Origin: Arsukibacterium sp. MJ3
GTDB taxonomy: Bacteria > Pseudomonadota > Gammaproteobacteria > Enterobacterales > Alteromonadaceae
Assembly: GCF_000987765.1 (NCBI RefSeq)
Contig: NZ_LAHP01000011.1
Span: 62,001 to 126,000 of the forward strand
Length of the DNA stretch: 64,000 nt
Direction of reading: 5' to 3'
Below the pieces are notes generated by a model that was not told the DNA's origin, made no database searches, and worked only from the letters and a program-made list of their open reading frames with translations. Of the stretch, positions 27,072-36,801 are shown one piece after another. A program made the translations under genes and the position numbers. Every line of letters begins with the position of its first letter. Position 1 is the stretch's first letter.

Positions 27072-29228
27072 TTAGTTAACGCCTAACTCTTGTAACAGCG
27101 CAGTAGCATTATCAACCTGCTGCATTTGCCATAACATAAAGCGAAGATCTACCTGAATAGAACGGGTATTTGCCGGATTATAATCCCAGTCTGAAATAAT
27201 AGAGTCGAGGGTGCCATCAAAGGCCAGGCCAACAAACTCGCCCTTACTGTTTAAAATGGCTGAACCGGAGTTACCGCCGGTAATATCCAGTGTTGCCAGA
27301 TAATTAACCGGTACCGAATTAAGCGCAGGGTCAAAATAATTACCATATTGTTTCGATTTAATAGCAGCTAATTGGTTTTGTGGTGCATTAAATTCACCTT
27401 CACCAGTTGCTTTGGCGGTAATGCCACGCAACGTGGTAAAAGGCGCCCAGGCATTGCCATCTTCATTACCATGCGCGCGGCCTTTAACATTACCATAGGT
27501 AACCCGTAGGGTGCTGTTGGCATCTGGATACACGGCATGCCCCTGCGATTGCATAAAGGCCATCTTTGCTCGCATATAGCTGGCATAAGCTTGTTGAATT
27601 TTCCCGGCAAGCTCTTCAGCTTGCGCTTCCTGTTTTAAATCAGCTTTGTATAAAGCGACTGCAGCCATAATAAAGGGGTCCTCGCTCTGGCTAAATTGCG
27701 CTGGCGTACTATCTATTAAAGCTTGTCTGTTGCTTAGCTCAGTTAAACCGCTATTGGTATACCAGCTGTCAATTAATGTGCTGAGTTCGGACTTACTTAT
27801 ACCGTCTTTAATGCCAAGTGCCTTATCAAAATCAGCGTTACGTTGTTTTTTTGTTAAGGCGACATATTTGGTCAGGTTATACATATCAAGCGCTTTCTCA
27901 ACGCCGACATCAAAGTTACGTTCCATCCCGGCAACAAACGCTTGGTAGCGTGGAATGTCCCGCTGTTGAAAACCTGCTTTGCGAACAGTATCAGGTTTAG
28001 TACTTTCTTCTGCCAGGCGGTACAACGAGCGAGTAAGGCTGAGTAAACGCGGTGTAGCGTTCTCCAGCGCGTAGTCAGCTCTTGCTTTGCGGTGTTGCTC
28101 GCCTAACAACGTATCGATAGCCGTTAAATCTTTGGCATAGGCTTTTTTATTGTCGCGGTTATTATTAACCCAGCTTGAAAGTGCCTGGTGCTCAGCCGTT
28201 TTACGCGCTAAAAAATCGCTATCGGCAAAACTGTCTAACATGCCCTGGCGGTTTTTCATGTAGTTATTTAAACCGGCCACCCGGCTGGCATACTTTAACG
28301 CTGCATCTTTGTTACTGGCCGTTACCTGGTCAATAATTGCCAGGGTATCCTTAAACTGTTGCACAGTATTTGGATAGCTCCACTCAAACGTTTCACTGAC
28401 CTCTGCCGGCAACCGGTGACGGTTGGTGCGACCAGGGTAGCCCAGCGCCATGACGAAATCACCTTCTTGTAATGCTTCTGCCGCCAGGGTTAAGTAATGA
28501 TCAGGCTGATACGGTACGTTGTCGCTATGATAATCGGCAGATTTACCTTGTGGGCTAACATAGGCACGAAGAAAACCGTAGTCACCAGTGTGGCGTGGCC
28601 ACATCCAGTTATCGGTATCTCCACCAAATTTACCTACGCCTTCAGCAGGGGCGTGCACCAGCCGTACATCTTTAATTTCCAGTTGTTTAATCAGGTAATA
28701 TTCCAAGCTTCCGTAGTAGGCCGCAACGCGGCAGCGGTGCCCTTCGTCCTGCTCACATTCGGCAATCAGTTTCTTTTGATTGGTTTCTATAGCATCAACC
28801 CGCTTTTTACCGCTAAGTTTTGCGGTGCTCGCATCAATCACCTGTGTAGTGACATTATCCACCGCTTTAGTAACATAAACCCGGCTACCCGGTGCGGCCG
28901 GCACTTCGTCAGCAAAGCTTGCTGCCAAAAAACCATTGGTCAGTAAATCATTTTCTGGGGTAGAGTTATGGGCAATACTGTTATAAACGCAATGATGGTT
29001 AGTTGCCACCAAGCCTTTAGATGAGACAAAAGACGCAGAACAGCCACCCAAGCTAACAATGGCTGCCATTGGAAACTCGGTTAACTTGGTTAAATTAGCC
29101 GGATCTAATGCCAGCCCGGCAGCTTTTAGCTGGCTGGCAATAGCGGGCAGCTGCTGTGGCATCCACATGCCTTCATCTGCTAAAACGAAACCGCTGGCCA
29201 GCGTTAACACCAATAATGATTTTCTCAT
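27072..29228 (-). CDS. S46 family dipeptidyl peptidase (DPP7/DPP11 type)
   Basis: A serine exopeptidase of 718 residues from the ATG at 29228 (MRKSLLVLTLASGFVLA signal peptide, AAGAG ribosome-binding site just upstream); 13 further in-frame codons upstream are unlikely to be translated. Catalytic features: His in VATNHHC (about residue 79), the segment GGDTDNWMWPRHTGDY with the conserved Asp, and the nucleophile Ser in GGNSGSA (about residue 654). These enzymes remove dipeptides from oligopeptides in the periplasm. DPP7 and DPP11 differ in preference for hydrophobic versus acidic P1 residues; I cannot settle which applies. It is monocistronic. Confidence 0.92.
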   Translation of the reverse strand: MRKSLLVLTLASGFVLADEGMWMPQQLPAIASQLKAAGLALDPANLTKLTEFPMAAIVSLGGCSASFVSSKGLVATNHHCVYNSIAHNSTPENDLLTNGFLAASFADEVPAAPGSRVYVTKAVDNVTTQVIDASTAKLSGKKRVDAIETNQKKLIAECEQDEGHRCRVAAYYGSLEYYLIKQLEIKDVRLVHAPAEGVGKFGGDTDNWMWPRHTGDYGFLRAYVSPQGKSADYHSDNVPYQPDHYLTLAAEALQEGDFVMALGYPGRTNRHRLPAEVSETFEWSYPNTVQQFKDTLAIIDQVTASNKDAALKYASRVAGLNNYMKNRQGMLDSFADSDFLARKTAEHQALSSWVNNNRDNKKAYAKDLTAIDTLLGEQHRKARADYALENATPRLLSLTRSLYRLAEESTKPDTVRKAGFQQRDIPRYQAFVAGMERNFDVGVEKALDMYNLTKYVALTKKQRNADFDKALGIKDGISKSELSTLIDSWYTNSGLTELSNRQALIDSTPAQFSQSEDPFIMAAVALYKADLKQEAQAEELAGKIQQAYASYMRAKMAFMQSQGHAVYPDANSTLRVTYGNVKGRAHGNEDGNAWAPFTTLRGITAKATGEGEFNAPQNQLAAIKSKQYGNYFDPALNSVPVNYLATLDITGGNSGSAILNSKGEFVGLAFDGTLDSIISDWDYNPANTRSIQVDLRFMLWQMQQVDNATALLQELGVN

Positions 29229-29617
29229 AAATGCTCTTTTCTTAAAGTTATAGCGTAATATACGCAAATAATGTTTATATTCGGTGGCACTTAGTGCCTT
29301 GTCAAGATACTGACAGGCTCTGTAACAGTTTTATCAGTCAGCTAACCGGTTTTGTGCGGCGGAATGACTTATGTGAGTAAAAATAAAGTCTAATAAATTA
29401 TGTTGATGGCTCACTTATGTTAATTGCCAGTTATTATTGATTAATATGAATTATTTTTAGTAAACTGTAATGCCATTTACATCTGTAATAGCCTGAAATT
29501 AGCTTGTACAAGCAAACAGTACGGTTTTAATCCGGCAAATACCATGCCTGCGCCCGCTAATGTAATTGATATAAAAAATATAATTAGCCGCCTGTGGTGT
29601 AATTCAGTGAGGTAACA
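29229..29617. other. Divergent intergenic region (S46 peptidase / porin cluster)
   Basis: About 389 AT-rich bases with no coding frame. For the plus-strand cluster two weak promoter candidates can be seen: TTGTAC (29504) and TTTAAT (29526) with a 16-base spacer, and an isolated TATAAT at 29579. Neither is strong evidence. No RNA gene seen. Confidence 0.4.
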
Positions 29618-30769
29618 ATGAGAAAACGTATTTTAGCCCTGTCACTAGCAGTGGCGTTGGTTCCAGGCGTTCACGCTAACACTACCATTAATGGTTTTGC
29701 TTCAATTAAAGCTGGTATAACTACTGGTAGCGATGAGCAATTGTATGGTTACGATGACACCATAGACTTTAAAAATGAGAGTTTAATTGCCCTGCAGGTT
29801 AAGTCTGACCTGGGTGAAAAACTGTCTGTTACGGCGCAGTTACTGGGCCGTGGCAATGAAGATTTTGATGTTGGTTTTGAATGGGCATTTATTAGCTACC
29901 AATTAACTGACAATATGACCATTAACGCTGGCCGCTTACGAACTCCGTTTTATAAATATTCTGACTTTAAAGATGTTGGTTATGCCTATGATTGGTTGCG
30001 GGTGCCGCAAGGCGTATATGGCTTAGGTTTTGACAGCATTGAGGGGGTTACTTTATACCGAACGGCTCAGTTAGGCAGCATTGACTCTACGCTGCAACTT
30101 GTATTTGGTAGTTATGAAGGCGACGCTACAATAAGTGGTGTTAAGGTTAACGCTAATATTGATACTGTTACCGGCATTACCTGGGAGCTGGCAAAAGACG
30201 CTTTAAGTGCTCGTTTTGCTTATTTATCTGGTAAAACTAGCATCGATACGTCTTCAGTAACATTGGCACCAGGCTTTACTGCAGGCAATTTATATCAAGC
30301 GCTAAATGCCAATGGGTTAGCACCTTTAGTTGCCGCCATTGACATTGATGACGAAAGTTCAAATTTTATGGGTTTAGGTTTAACCTATGACGATAGCGAC
30401 TGGATTGCCGTAGCCGAATATACTCGGGTTGAAGTTGATAATAGTTTTATTGCCACGCAAAAAAACTTCTATGCATCTTTGGGTAGGCGTTTCAACAGTT
30501 TAACACCTTATGTGTCGTATGAACGCGAGAATAATGATGCCGTCGTGAGTATTTACCAGCCTTATACTGCAGTGTTGCCACCGCAACTTTTATTACCGGT
30601 GCAGGGTTTAATAGCCAGTCAAGAGCGTGATGCCAATACTTGGAATCTTGGCATGCGCTACGATTTTCATCCGTCAGCTGCTTTTAAAGCACAATTTAGC
30701 TCAGAGGAAAATGAAACAAATGGTCAGCGTAACGGCTTATTGGCCTTTGGCGTCGATTTAGTATTTTAA
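29618..30769 (+). CDS. Porin-like outer-membrane beta-barrel protein
   Basis: A 383-residue protein with a signal peptide (MRKRILALSLAVALVPGVHA) and a mature sequence of alternating hydrophobic/polar strands beginning INGFASIKAG and ending in LLAFGVDLVF, with the C-terminal Phe typical of Bam-assembled barrels. Segments such as SLIALQVKSDLGEKLSVTAQ and NAGRLRTPFYKYSD recall gram-negative porins (DcaP/OprO-like or general). It is directly followed (9 bases) by a PstS-like gene and then chemotaxis genes, so it may admit the ligand that this cluster senses. Substrate unknown. Confidence 0.8.
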   Translation: MRKRILALSLAVALVPGVHANTTINGFASIKAGITTGSDEQLYGYDDTIDFKNESLIALQVKSDLGEKLSVTAQLLGRGNEDFDVGFEWAFISYQLTDNMTINAGRLRTPFYKYSDFKDVGYAYDWLRVPQGVYGLGFDSIEGVTLYRTAQLGSIDSTLQLVFGSYEGDATISGVKVNANIDTVTGITWELAKDALSARFAYLSGKTSIDTSSVTLAPGFTAGNLYQALNANGLAPLVAAIDIDDESSNFMGLGLTYDDSDWIAVAEYTRVEVDNSFIATQKNFYASLGRRFNSLTPYVSYERENNDAVVSIYQPYTAVLPPQLLLPVQGLIASQERDANTWNLGMRYDFHPSAAFKAQFSSEENETNGQRNGLLAFGVDLVF

Positions 30770-30778
30770 GGAGTTGAT

Positions 30779-31186
30779 ATGTTTTACAGAATGTTAGCCA
30801 TTATTTTGATGTTGGTCGGTGTAACGTTTGCCGTACCGGTTTCTGCCCAAATTGCCGTTATTGTTAATCCGGCTAATTCGGTCGCACTAACCAGCGATGA
30901 ACTTACCCGGTTGTTTACCGGCCGTTCATCGGCACTCACTGCTGTTAATCTGGCTGAAAGCTCACCGTTACGTTCAGAATTTGATGAAAAGGGTGTTGGT
31001 CGTTCTTCTGCACAGTTAAAAGCGCATTGGTCGAAGTTAATGTTTACTGGCAAAGGTACACCGCCAACAGAGTTAGCGACTGAAGCAGAGGTACTGGCTT
31101 ATGTAGCACAAAACCCAAATGCTATCGGCTATGTTAATGCCGCCAGTGTTACTGCTGCGGTGAAAGTGGCATTAACCTTGGATTAA
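30779..31186 (+). CDS. Small PstS-like periplasmic substrate-binding protein
   Basis: A 135-residue secreted protein (signal peptide up to VPVSAQ) with a single PBP-like domain: NPANSVALTSDELTRLFTGRS, RSEF, LKAHWSKLMFTGKGTPP and PNAIGYVNAAS. This is the pattern of the compact phosphate-type substrate-binding proteins; at about 110 mature residues it is half the size of true PstS (about 320), so it covers one lobe only. No ABC permease or ATPase gene is nearby, arguing against transport. AAGGAG lies six bases upstream of the ATG. It sits between the porin and the chemoreceptor gene. Confidence 0.82.
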   Translation: MFYRMLAIILMLVGVTFAVPVSAQIAVIVNPANSVALTSDELTRLFTGRSSALTAVNLAESSPLRSEFDEKGVGRSSAQLKAHWSKLMFTGKGTPPTELATEAEVLAYVAQNPNAIGYVNAASVTAAVKVALTLD

Positions 31187-31233
31187 TTTTTTAATTTTGA
31201 GCCGTTTTTTGGCTGGCAGTAAAGAGTATTGTT

Positions 31234-32844
31234 ATGAAAAATATGTCAATAGTAGCGAAAATATGGCTGGTAATTGGCTTAGCCGTTATCGCCTTCTCTG
31301 CAGTGGTAGCAGTAAGCGTATTTTTTACTGCCAAAAATAACGACACTACGCAGAACATGCGTGATTATATGTACGACACCTCGAAACTGGCATCTCAGGT
31401 CAGATCTGGCTTTACCTCATTAGATGAGTTTTTTACCCAGGCAGTAACCTTGTCTGATCCCGATTTGCTGGCAACGGCTCAGCAACTTAACAATGCGTTA
31501 CAGCAAAATTTAAATCAGTTGAAAACGCTTAATCCTCAGCAATTAAGCCTACTGAATAATTTACAGCAGGATGCTGATAACTATGCAAGCTTAGCCGGTG
31601 GCATTGCCCAGCAATTTATTGATGGCAATGTTGATTTTGCCAAAATACAGTCCAGTGTTACTACTAAAACTGACCAGTTTAAAAGCTTAAATGAGCGGTT
31701 TAACCAGTTTGAACAACAAGCTGATGAGCGATTTTCTAATGCTATTGAAGATATGTCGAGCAATATGGATTTGGCGTTAACAGTGATTTTAGTTTTGGGC
31801 AGTGTATTGATTTTACTTACTGCCGGATTGGGCCATTTTATTGCCAGCCAAATTAGTAATTCAGCCAGAACTTTAGGCGTATCGTTAGCTGAGTTAGCAA
31901 GTGGCAAGGGTAATTTAGCCAGCCGTTTGCCGGTAACGGGCAACGATGAGCTTGGGGTAGTGGCGAAGCAATTTAATTTGTTTATTCAGATGCTGCAGAC
32001 GTCGTTTAACGATTTAGCCAAAACTATTGAGCCGTTAAACCGCAGTGCTAAAGATTTAGCCACCGGCATGAACAGTCTTGAAAAGATGACCCTGGAGCAG
32101 TCCGATAATTCGGAAACGGTAAGTCATAGTATGGCCGAAATGCAGTTGTCGGTGCGGGATATCAGCCAATCAGCTAATGATGCCGCAACCGGTGCCGGTA
32201 AAGCAAATGAGCTGGCAAAGCTGGGCTTGGATAAAACCAGCCACGCTGTTAAATTTTCGCAGGGTTTATCAGACGAAATTAAACATGCGCAGGAGGTTAT
32301 TACTGAGCTGGCTGAAAAAACTAAAAACATGACTGAGATTTTAAAAAGTATCAATGATATTGCTGATCAGACTAACTTGCTGGCACTAAACGCGGCTATT
32401 GAAGCCGCCAGAGCCGGTGAGCATGGCCGAGGCTTTTCAGTGGTTGCTGATGAGGTACGTAATTTATCTTCGAAAACCGCCAAATCGGTTACTATGGTCC
32501 AGGGTGTGTTAAAGCAGCTTAATGACAATGTTAGCGGGGCCGTTAGCATTATGAGTCAAGCCGTTAATAACGCTGAGCACTCAGCCAGTCTGGCATCAGA
32601 CGCTGGTAGCTCTATTGAGCAGATTAATGCAGAAATTCAACAGATTAGCATGCTGAATGCGCAAATTGCTGCCGCCACAGAAGAGCAGACCATGGTTGCC
32701 GAGCAAATCGTTAGTAATACCGCTAAAATGATTGGGTCATTTGCTCAAACGAAAAGCTTGCAGCTTAGTGTGCATGGTATTTCGGATGATCTGAGAGTTC
32801 TTTCAGAATCATTAGTAACGGTTAGCTCAAAATTTGAGACCTGA
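31234..32844 (+). CDS. Methyl-accepting chemotaxis protein
   Basis: A 536-residue transmembrane chemoreceptor: TM1 at residues 10-32, a helical periplasmic domain (33-178), TM2 (179-203), HAMP domain (204-256), and the cytoplasmic signalling coiled coil. The highly conserved hairpin tip [27 protein letters not shown] is at about 375-401, followed by VVADEVRNL. The periplasmic part is all-helical with no dCache features and is short, so it may detect a bound protein rather than a small molecule directly. It is 47 bases after the PstS-like gene and 35 bases before cheV, so all four genes form one likely unit. Confidence 0.95.
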   Translation: MKNMSIVAKIWLVIGLAVIAFSAVVAVSVFFTAKNNDTTQNMRDYMYDTSKLASQVRSGFTSLDEFFTQAVTLSDPDLLATAQQLNNALQQNLNQLKTLNPQQLSLLNNLQQDADNYASLAGGIAQQFIDGNVDFAKIQSSVTTKTDQFKSLNERFNQFEQQADERFSNAIEDMSSNMDLALTVILVLGSVLILLTAGLGHFIASQISNSARTLGVSLAELASGKGNLASRLPVTGNDELGVVAKQFNLFIQMLQTSFNDLAKTIEPLNRSAKDLATGMNSLEKMTLEQSDNSETVSHSMAEMQLSVRDISQSANDAATGAGKANELAKLGLDKTSHAVKFSQGLSDEIKHAQEVITELAEKTKNMTEILKSINDIADQTNLLALNAAIEAARAGEHGRGFSVVADEVRNLSSKTAKSVTMVQGVLKQLNDNVSGAVSIMSQAVNNAEHSASLASDAGSSIEQINAEIQQISMLNAQIAAATEEQTMVAEQIVSNTAKMIGSFAQTKSLQLSVHGISDDLRVLSESLVTVSSKFET

Positions 32845-32879
32845 TTTTAACGCAACCTAGGTTGCAGTGAGGAAGCACC

Positions 32880-33806
32880 ATGAGTTCATTAATGAGTTCG
32901 GTTGACCAAAGAACCAATATCGTTGGTCAGAACCGTCTGGAGTTACTGATATTTCGCTTAGCGGGACAACAACCTTATGGCATTAATGTGTTTAAGGTGC
33001 GCGAAGTTATTCAATGCCCTGAGCTGACAGAAATGCCGGGTTCAAATGCCCATGTCAGAGGTATTGCTCATTTGCGCGGTACTCCGGTTACGGTTATTGA
33101 TTTAAGTAAGGCTACCGGTGGTAAAGCAATAGAAGATTTAAGCAAAGCGTATATTCTGGTTACTGAATATAATCGTGCTACGCAAGGTTTTTTAGTTGGT
33201 GGCATTGATCGTATCGTTAATATTAACTGGGAACAGATCATGCCACCGCCATCAGGAGCAGGGCGTAATCATTATCTGACAGCAGTAACCCAGCTGGATA
33301 ACAAGCTTATTCAGATCCTTGATGTAGAAAAAGTATTTGCCGAAATATCGCCGCCAGATGAAGAAGTTAGTGAGCAGATTAAGCAGCGAAAGTCGGAGCG
33401 AGATTTATCTAAACTAACGGTATTAGTTGCAGACGACTCTGCTGTTGCCCGTAACCAGGTTAAACGGGCGTTAAGTTCTATTGGTATTAATGTTGAATTG
33501 GTAAATGATGGACGGCTGGCGCTCAATTGGTTACTGAAAAAAGCCGAAGAACTCGGTGGTGATATTTCTGATCATGTGCCATTACTGATATCCGATATTG
33601 AAATGCCGGAAATGGATGGTTACACCCTTACTGCTGAGGTAAAATCCCATGAGCATCTAAAAAATGTTCACATTGTTTTGCATTCGTCGTTAAGTGGGGT
33701 ATTTAATGAGGCCATGGTTAAAAAGGTAGGTGCCGATCAATTTATTGCTAAATTTCACCCTGATGAACTGGCATCAGCCGTGCAACACTGGATGGCAATA
33801 GAGTAA
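32880..33806 (+). CDS. CheV-type chemotaxis coupling protein (CheW-REC)
   Basis: A 308-residue cytoplasmic protein with an N-terminal CheW domain (about residues 20-158, including VFKVREVIQCPELTEMPG and VRGIAHLRGTPVTVIDL) and a C-terminal receiver domain (about 178-300). The receiver has the acidic pocket (VADDS at 184-187), the phosphorylated Asp239 in LISDIEMPEMDGY, and the conserved Lys in AKFHP. CheV couples receptors to the CheA kinase and its phosphorylation tunes adaptation. No cheA, cheY or cheR is nearby, so it must join a chemotaxis complex encoded elsewhere. Confidence 0.93.
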   Translation: MSSLMSSVDQRTNIVGQNRLELLIFRLAGQQPYGINVFKVREVIQCPELTEMPGSNAHVRGIAHLRGTPVTVIDLSKATGGKAIEDLSKAYILVTEYNRATQGFLVGGIDRIVNINWEQIMPPPSGAGRNHYLTAVTQLDNKLIQILDVEKVFAEISPPDEEVSEQIKQRKSERDLSKLTVLVADDSAVARNQVKRALSSIGINVELVNDGRLALNWLLKKAEELGGDISDHVPLLISDIEMPEMDGYTLTAEVKSHEHLKNVHIVLHSSLSGVFNEAMVKKVGADQFIAKFHPDELASAVQHWMAIE

Positions 33807-33825
33807 GCTTTGCTAAAAAGTATTA

Positions 33826-33853
33826 GCAGGTAGTGCTGCTAAACACTACCTGC
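33826..33853. terminator. Hairpin between convergent cheV and hisIE
   Basis: Perfect 10-base arms GCAGGTAGTG (33826-33835) and CACTACCTGC (33844-33853) with an eight-base loop. A T-rich tract (ACTTTTTAGC) follows on the minus strand after a few bases, so it probably ends the his transcript; in the plus direction no T-run follows directly. Confidence 0.6.
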
Positions 33854-33864
33854 CAGCCTCAGGC

Positions 33865-34491
33865 TTATTGATGACGCTGTTGCAGTACTTTAATCACATC
33901 GTTAAGCTCAAGCTTTTGACTGCGTAGTAACACCAGTAAGTGAAAAATTAAATCGGCTGCTTCATTAGCCAACTCTTCTTTGTCGCCGGCCATCGCGGCT
34001 AACGCTGACTCTACACCTTCTTCGCCCACCTTTTGCGCTATGCGTTTTACGCCCCTGGCAAACAAACTTGCGGTGTAGCTGCTAGCCGGATCGGCACCCT
34101 CACGGCTTTTAATCACTTGCTCTAAGTCATATAAAAACGCTAGCTGCGGGCTGTTTGCACTGTTATCGTGCCAGCAGGTTTCGGTGCCAACATGACACGT
34201 TGGGCCGTTTGGTTGTGCCAGTACTAACAAACTGTCAGCATCGCAGTCCTGGTCAATACTGACTAAATCCAGCGTATGGCCAGAGCTTTCACCTTTAGTC
34301 CACAAGCGTTGTTTGCTGCGGCTGTAAAAGGTTACTTTGCCGGTTTGCAGCGTATGCTCCAACGCTTTTTGGCACATATAACCTTGCATTAGCACTTTGC
34401 CAGAAACCGCATGCTGCACAATAGCGGGTAACAAAGCTGGCAATATCTGGTTATCGGGCCAGCGTAACTGGCTTATGTGGTTTTTGTTCAT
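33865..34491 (-). CDS. hisIE: HisIE, bifunctional phosphoribosyl-AMP cyclohydrolase / phosphoribosyl-ATP pyrophosphatase
   Basis: A 208-residue fused enzyme for steps 2 and 3 of histidine synthesis. The N-terminal HisI domain (about 1-115) has the metal-binding pattern [22 protein letters not shown] and [12 protein letters not shown]; the C-terminal HisE domain (about 120-208) has KVGEEGVE and [13 protein letters not shown]. It is the last gene of the his operon, but unlike the other genes it is separated from hisF by 227 bases. AAAGG precedes the ATG. Confidence 0.97.
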   Translation of the reverse strand: MNKNHISQLRWPDNQILPALLPAIVQHAVSGKVLMQGYMCQKALEHTLQTGKVTFYSRSKQRLWTKGESSGHTLDLVSIDQDCDADSLLVLAQPNGPTCHVGTETCWHDNSANSPQLAFLYDLEQVIKSREGADPASSYTASLFARGVKRIAQKVGEEGVESALAAMAGDKEELANEAADLIFHLLVLLRSQKLELNDVIKVLQQRHQ

Positions 34492-34533
34492 ACGTAACCT
34501 TTTATAATTTTGGTGTTCAGCTTAATATTTCAA

Positions 34534-34573
34534 CGGTCTAACGGTCTAACGGTCTAACGGTCTAACGGTTTAA
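34534..34573. repeat. Tandem 8-base repeat, five copies
   Basis: Four exact copies of CGGTCTAA at 34534-34565 followed by a fifth with one change (CGGTTTAA, 34566-34573), between hisF and hisIE, 43 bases upstream of the hisIE start. Tandem units of this sort can vary by slipped-strand mispairing. Confidence 0.9.
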
Positions 34574-34602
34574 CTAATGAATATTGCTCATAATTTGGCT
34601 AT

Positions 34603-34623
34603 GAGGATTAGCCGCTAGTCCTC
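34603..34623. repeat. Inverted repeat in the hisF-hisIE gap
   Basis: Arms GAGGATTAG and CTAGTCCTC flank CCG, eight of nine positions pairing. In the plus direction a run of eight T begins 13 bases later (34637); in the his transcript direction no T-run follows, so it is probably not a his terminator. Confidence 0.6.
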
Positions 34624-34718
34624 GTCGCTTGAGACATTTTTTTTACGGCTGGCACAAGCATAGCAAGCGCGGATGTACTTTTTTCAGCGATTGCGCTTTA
34701 GAAGCATCTGTCATGCCG

Positions 34719-35492
34719 TTATGGCCGAATACTTATACCATCTCTAATTAGCTTCGCTTTAAGTGCGACAATCTCAATAATCGCCTTATGAAATACACTG
34801 GCTGCCAATGCACCATCTACATCAGCTTGTTGAAAAACCTCAGTAAAATGCTGCATAGTGCCGGCACCGCCACTGGCAATTAATGGTATTTTACAGACAT
34901 CACGAATACTTTTTAATTGGGTAATATCATAGCCTTGTCGCACACCGTCCTGATTCATGCAGTTCAGGACAATTTCACCGGCACCACGTTGTTGTACTTC
35001 TTCTACCCAATCACGGGTTAGCCAACGGGTTTTCTGGGTGCGGCTTTCATCACCAGTAAACTGGTACACCTGATATTGGCCGGAAGCAACATCAAAAAAG
35101 CTGTCGATACCCACCACCACACATTGCTGACCAAAAATATGATTAAGCTCACTGATCAGTTCAGGCCGGGCAAGGGCAGGGCTATTAACTGAGATTTTGT
35201 CCGCGCCCATTTCCAGAATTTTACCGGCATCGGCAACACTTTTAATGCCGCCCGCCACACAAAATGGAATATCGATAACTTCAGCGATGCGCCTAACCCA
35301 GCTTTTATCAACCACCCGACCATCGCTGGAGGCGGTAATATCATAAAACACCAGTTCATCGGCGCCGGCCTCTGCATAGCGCTGCGCCAGGGGGACGATA
35401 TCACCAATAATTTCGTGGTTACGAAACTGTACGCCTTTTACTACCTTACCATCGCGCACATCTAAACAGGGAATTAACCGTTTTGCCAGCAT
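34719..35492 (-). CDS. hisF: HisF, imidazole glycerol phosphate synthase cyclase subunit
   Basis: A 257-residue (beta/alpha)8 barrel that with HisH converts PRFAR and ammonia to IGP and AICAR. The start [19 protein letters not shown] includes the catalytic Asp11; Asp130 corresponds to the [10 protein letters not shown] strand, and the two phosphate-binding loops ([16 protein letters not shown]) are present. Its start overlaps the hisA 3' end by 19 bases. Confidence 0.98.
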   Translation of the reverse strand: MLAKRLIPCLDVRDGKVVKGVQFRNHEIIGDIVPLAQRYAEAGADELVFYDITASSDGRVVDKSWVRRIAEVIDIPFCVAGGIKSVADAGKILEMGADKISVNSPALARPELISELNHIFGQQCVVVGIDSFFDVASGQYQVYQFTGDESRTQKTRWLTRDWVEEVQQRGAGEIVLNCMNQDGVRQGYDITQLKSIRDVCKIPLIASGGAGTMQHFTEVFQQADVDGALAASVFHKAIIEIVALKAKLIRDGISIRP

Positions 35493-36220
35493 GCAATGGC
35501 CTCCTTTAAACTAAATTTACCTTCAAGTAATGAGCGGCCTAAAATGACCCCGGCAACGCCACTGCCAATTAAAGCGCGAATGTCGTCGAGCGAGCCGATA
35601 CCACCGGAAGCTTGCCATTGAACTTGCGGATAATTCGCAGATAGCTCCTGATACATGGCAACGTTAGCGCCGCTTAGCGTGCCGTCTTTGCTGATATCTG
35701 TGCAAAGTATATGTATAGCACCTGCGGCGATATAACCATCTAGTACCTGCTCCAAGGTAATCGTTGACTGTTCTATCCAGCCATGAGACGGCAGTGTTTT
35801 CTGCCCATGTTCGTTTATGGCAACATCAAGTGCCAACACGATTTGCTCACCACCAAATTTACGCACCCAACTTTGTACTAACTCGGGGTTTCGAATGGCC
35901 AGACTGCCAATTACTACCCGGCCAGCGCCAGCGTCGAGTAAATCAATCACATCTTGCTCAGAGCGGACGCCACCACCAACCTGAATATGCAAAGGTGCCG
36001 ATGTCATTAGCTCGGTTAGCAAGGCGAGTTGGCGTTTTGTTGCATCTTTGGCGCCAGATAAATCGACAATATGCAGCCAGTCACTGCCGTCCTGAGCATA
36101 TTGATTACGCAGGTTAAGCGGGCTGAAAGCATATTCTGTGGTCGTGTCATAGCGCCCTTGGTAAAGCCTGACGACAGTGCCGTCAATTAAATCTATTGCC
36201 GGGATAATCACAATTGCCAC
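35474..36220 (-). CDS. hisA: HisA, phosphoribosylformimino-AICAR-phosphate isomerase
   Basis: A 248-residue barrel enzyme performing the Amadori isomerisation of ProFAR to PRFAR. Catalytic Asp is in [19 protein letters not shown], with the second acidic residue in the [12 protein letters not shown] segment; phosphate loops VGGGVRS and ASGGIGS are intact. It overlaps hisF (19 bases) and hisH (13 bases), indicating translational coupling. Confidence 0.98.
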   Translation of the reverse strand: MAIVIIPAIDLIDGTVVRLYQGRYDTTTEYAFSPLNLRNQYAQDGSDWLHIVDLSGAKDATKRQLALLTELMTSAPLHIQVGGGVRSEQDVIDLLDAGAGRVVIGSLAIRNPELVQSWVRKFGGEQIVLALDVAINEHGQKTLPSHGWIEQSTITLEQVLDGYIAAGAIHILCTDISKDGTLSGANVAMYQELSANYPQVQWQASGGIGSLDDIRALIGSGVAGVILGRSLLEGKFSLKEAIACWQNG

Positions 36221-36801
36221 TCCAGAAAATTTTGTAATAAGCGGGCGCCGGTTTTACCCGAGCGTTCCGGGTGAAACTGGGCGCCAACGACATTGTCGTT
36301 AGCAATAACAGCGGAAAATTCGTTACCATACTGACATAGCGCAAGGGCATGGTTGCTTGGTGCTACAGCAAAACTGTGAACAAAATACAGATAATCTGTC
36401 GGAGTAAACCCACGCATAAGCGGGTGCTCACTTATCTGGTGCAAGGTATTCCAGCCCATGTGTGGTAAGCGTAAACCGGCACTGTTTAATGGCAAAACGT
36501 CGCCAGGGATCAGGCTTAAGCAGCCAACATTACCCTCCATACTATGACTGGTTAACAGTTGCATGCCCAAACAAATGCCCAGTAGTGGTTGCTGTAGCTG
36601 TTGTAAAGTGCTGATAAGTTCTGCTTGCTGCAGTTTGGCCATCGCGTTATGGGCTGTACCTACACCCGGAAGTATTACTTTGTCAGCTTTTTTAATTACG
36701 GCCGCATCATTGCTGATGTCAGCGTCAACCCCTAACCGCTTAAAAGCAAAATAAACTGAGCTGATATTGGCACAACCGGTGTCAACAATAACCAACTGCA
36801 T
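36208..36801 (-). CDS. hisH: HisH, imidazole glycerol phosphate synthase glutaminase subunit
   Basis: A 197-residue class I glutamine amidotransferase that supplies ammonia to HisF. The catalytic Cys lies in LLGICLGMQLL (about residue 77), and His-Glu in GAQFHPERSGKTG. Its start overlaps the hisB stop by one base. Confidence 0.98.
   Translation of the reverse strand: MQLVIVDTGCANISSVYFAFKRLGVDADISNDAAVIKKADKVILPGVGTAHNAMAKLQQAELISTLQQLQQPLLGICLGMQLLTSHSMEGNVGCLSLIPGDVLPLNSAGLRLPHMGWNTLHQISEHPLMRGFTPTDYLYFVHSFAVAPSNHALALCQYGNEFSAVIANDNVVGAQFHPERSGKTGARLLQNFLEWQL

Noticed and set aside
30779-31186. Truncated or frameshifted pstS
   Set aside because: The gene has its own signal peptide, strong ribosome-binding site and normal stop, and compact PstS-like proteins of about 135 residues are a recognised form.
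34534-34573. Tandem repeats considered as a CRISPR fragment
   Set aside because: Units are only eight bases, directly adjoining without spacers, and no cas gene is present.
34603-34623. Hairpin considered as a terminator of the his transcript before hisIE
   Set aside because: No T-run follows in the his transcription direction; a T-run exists only on the opposite strand, 13 bases away.
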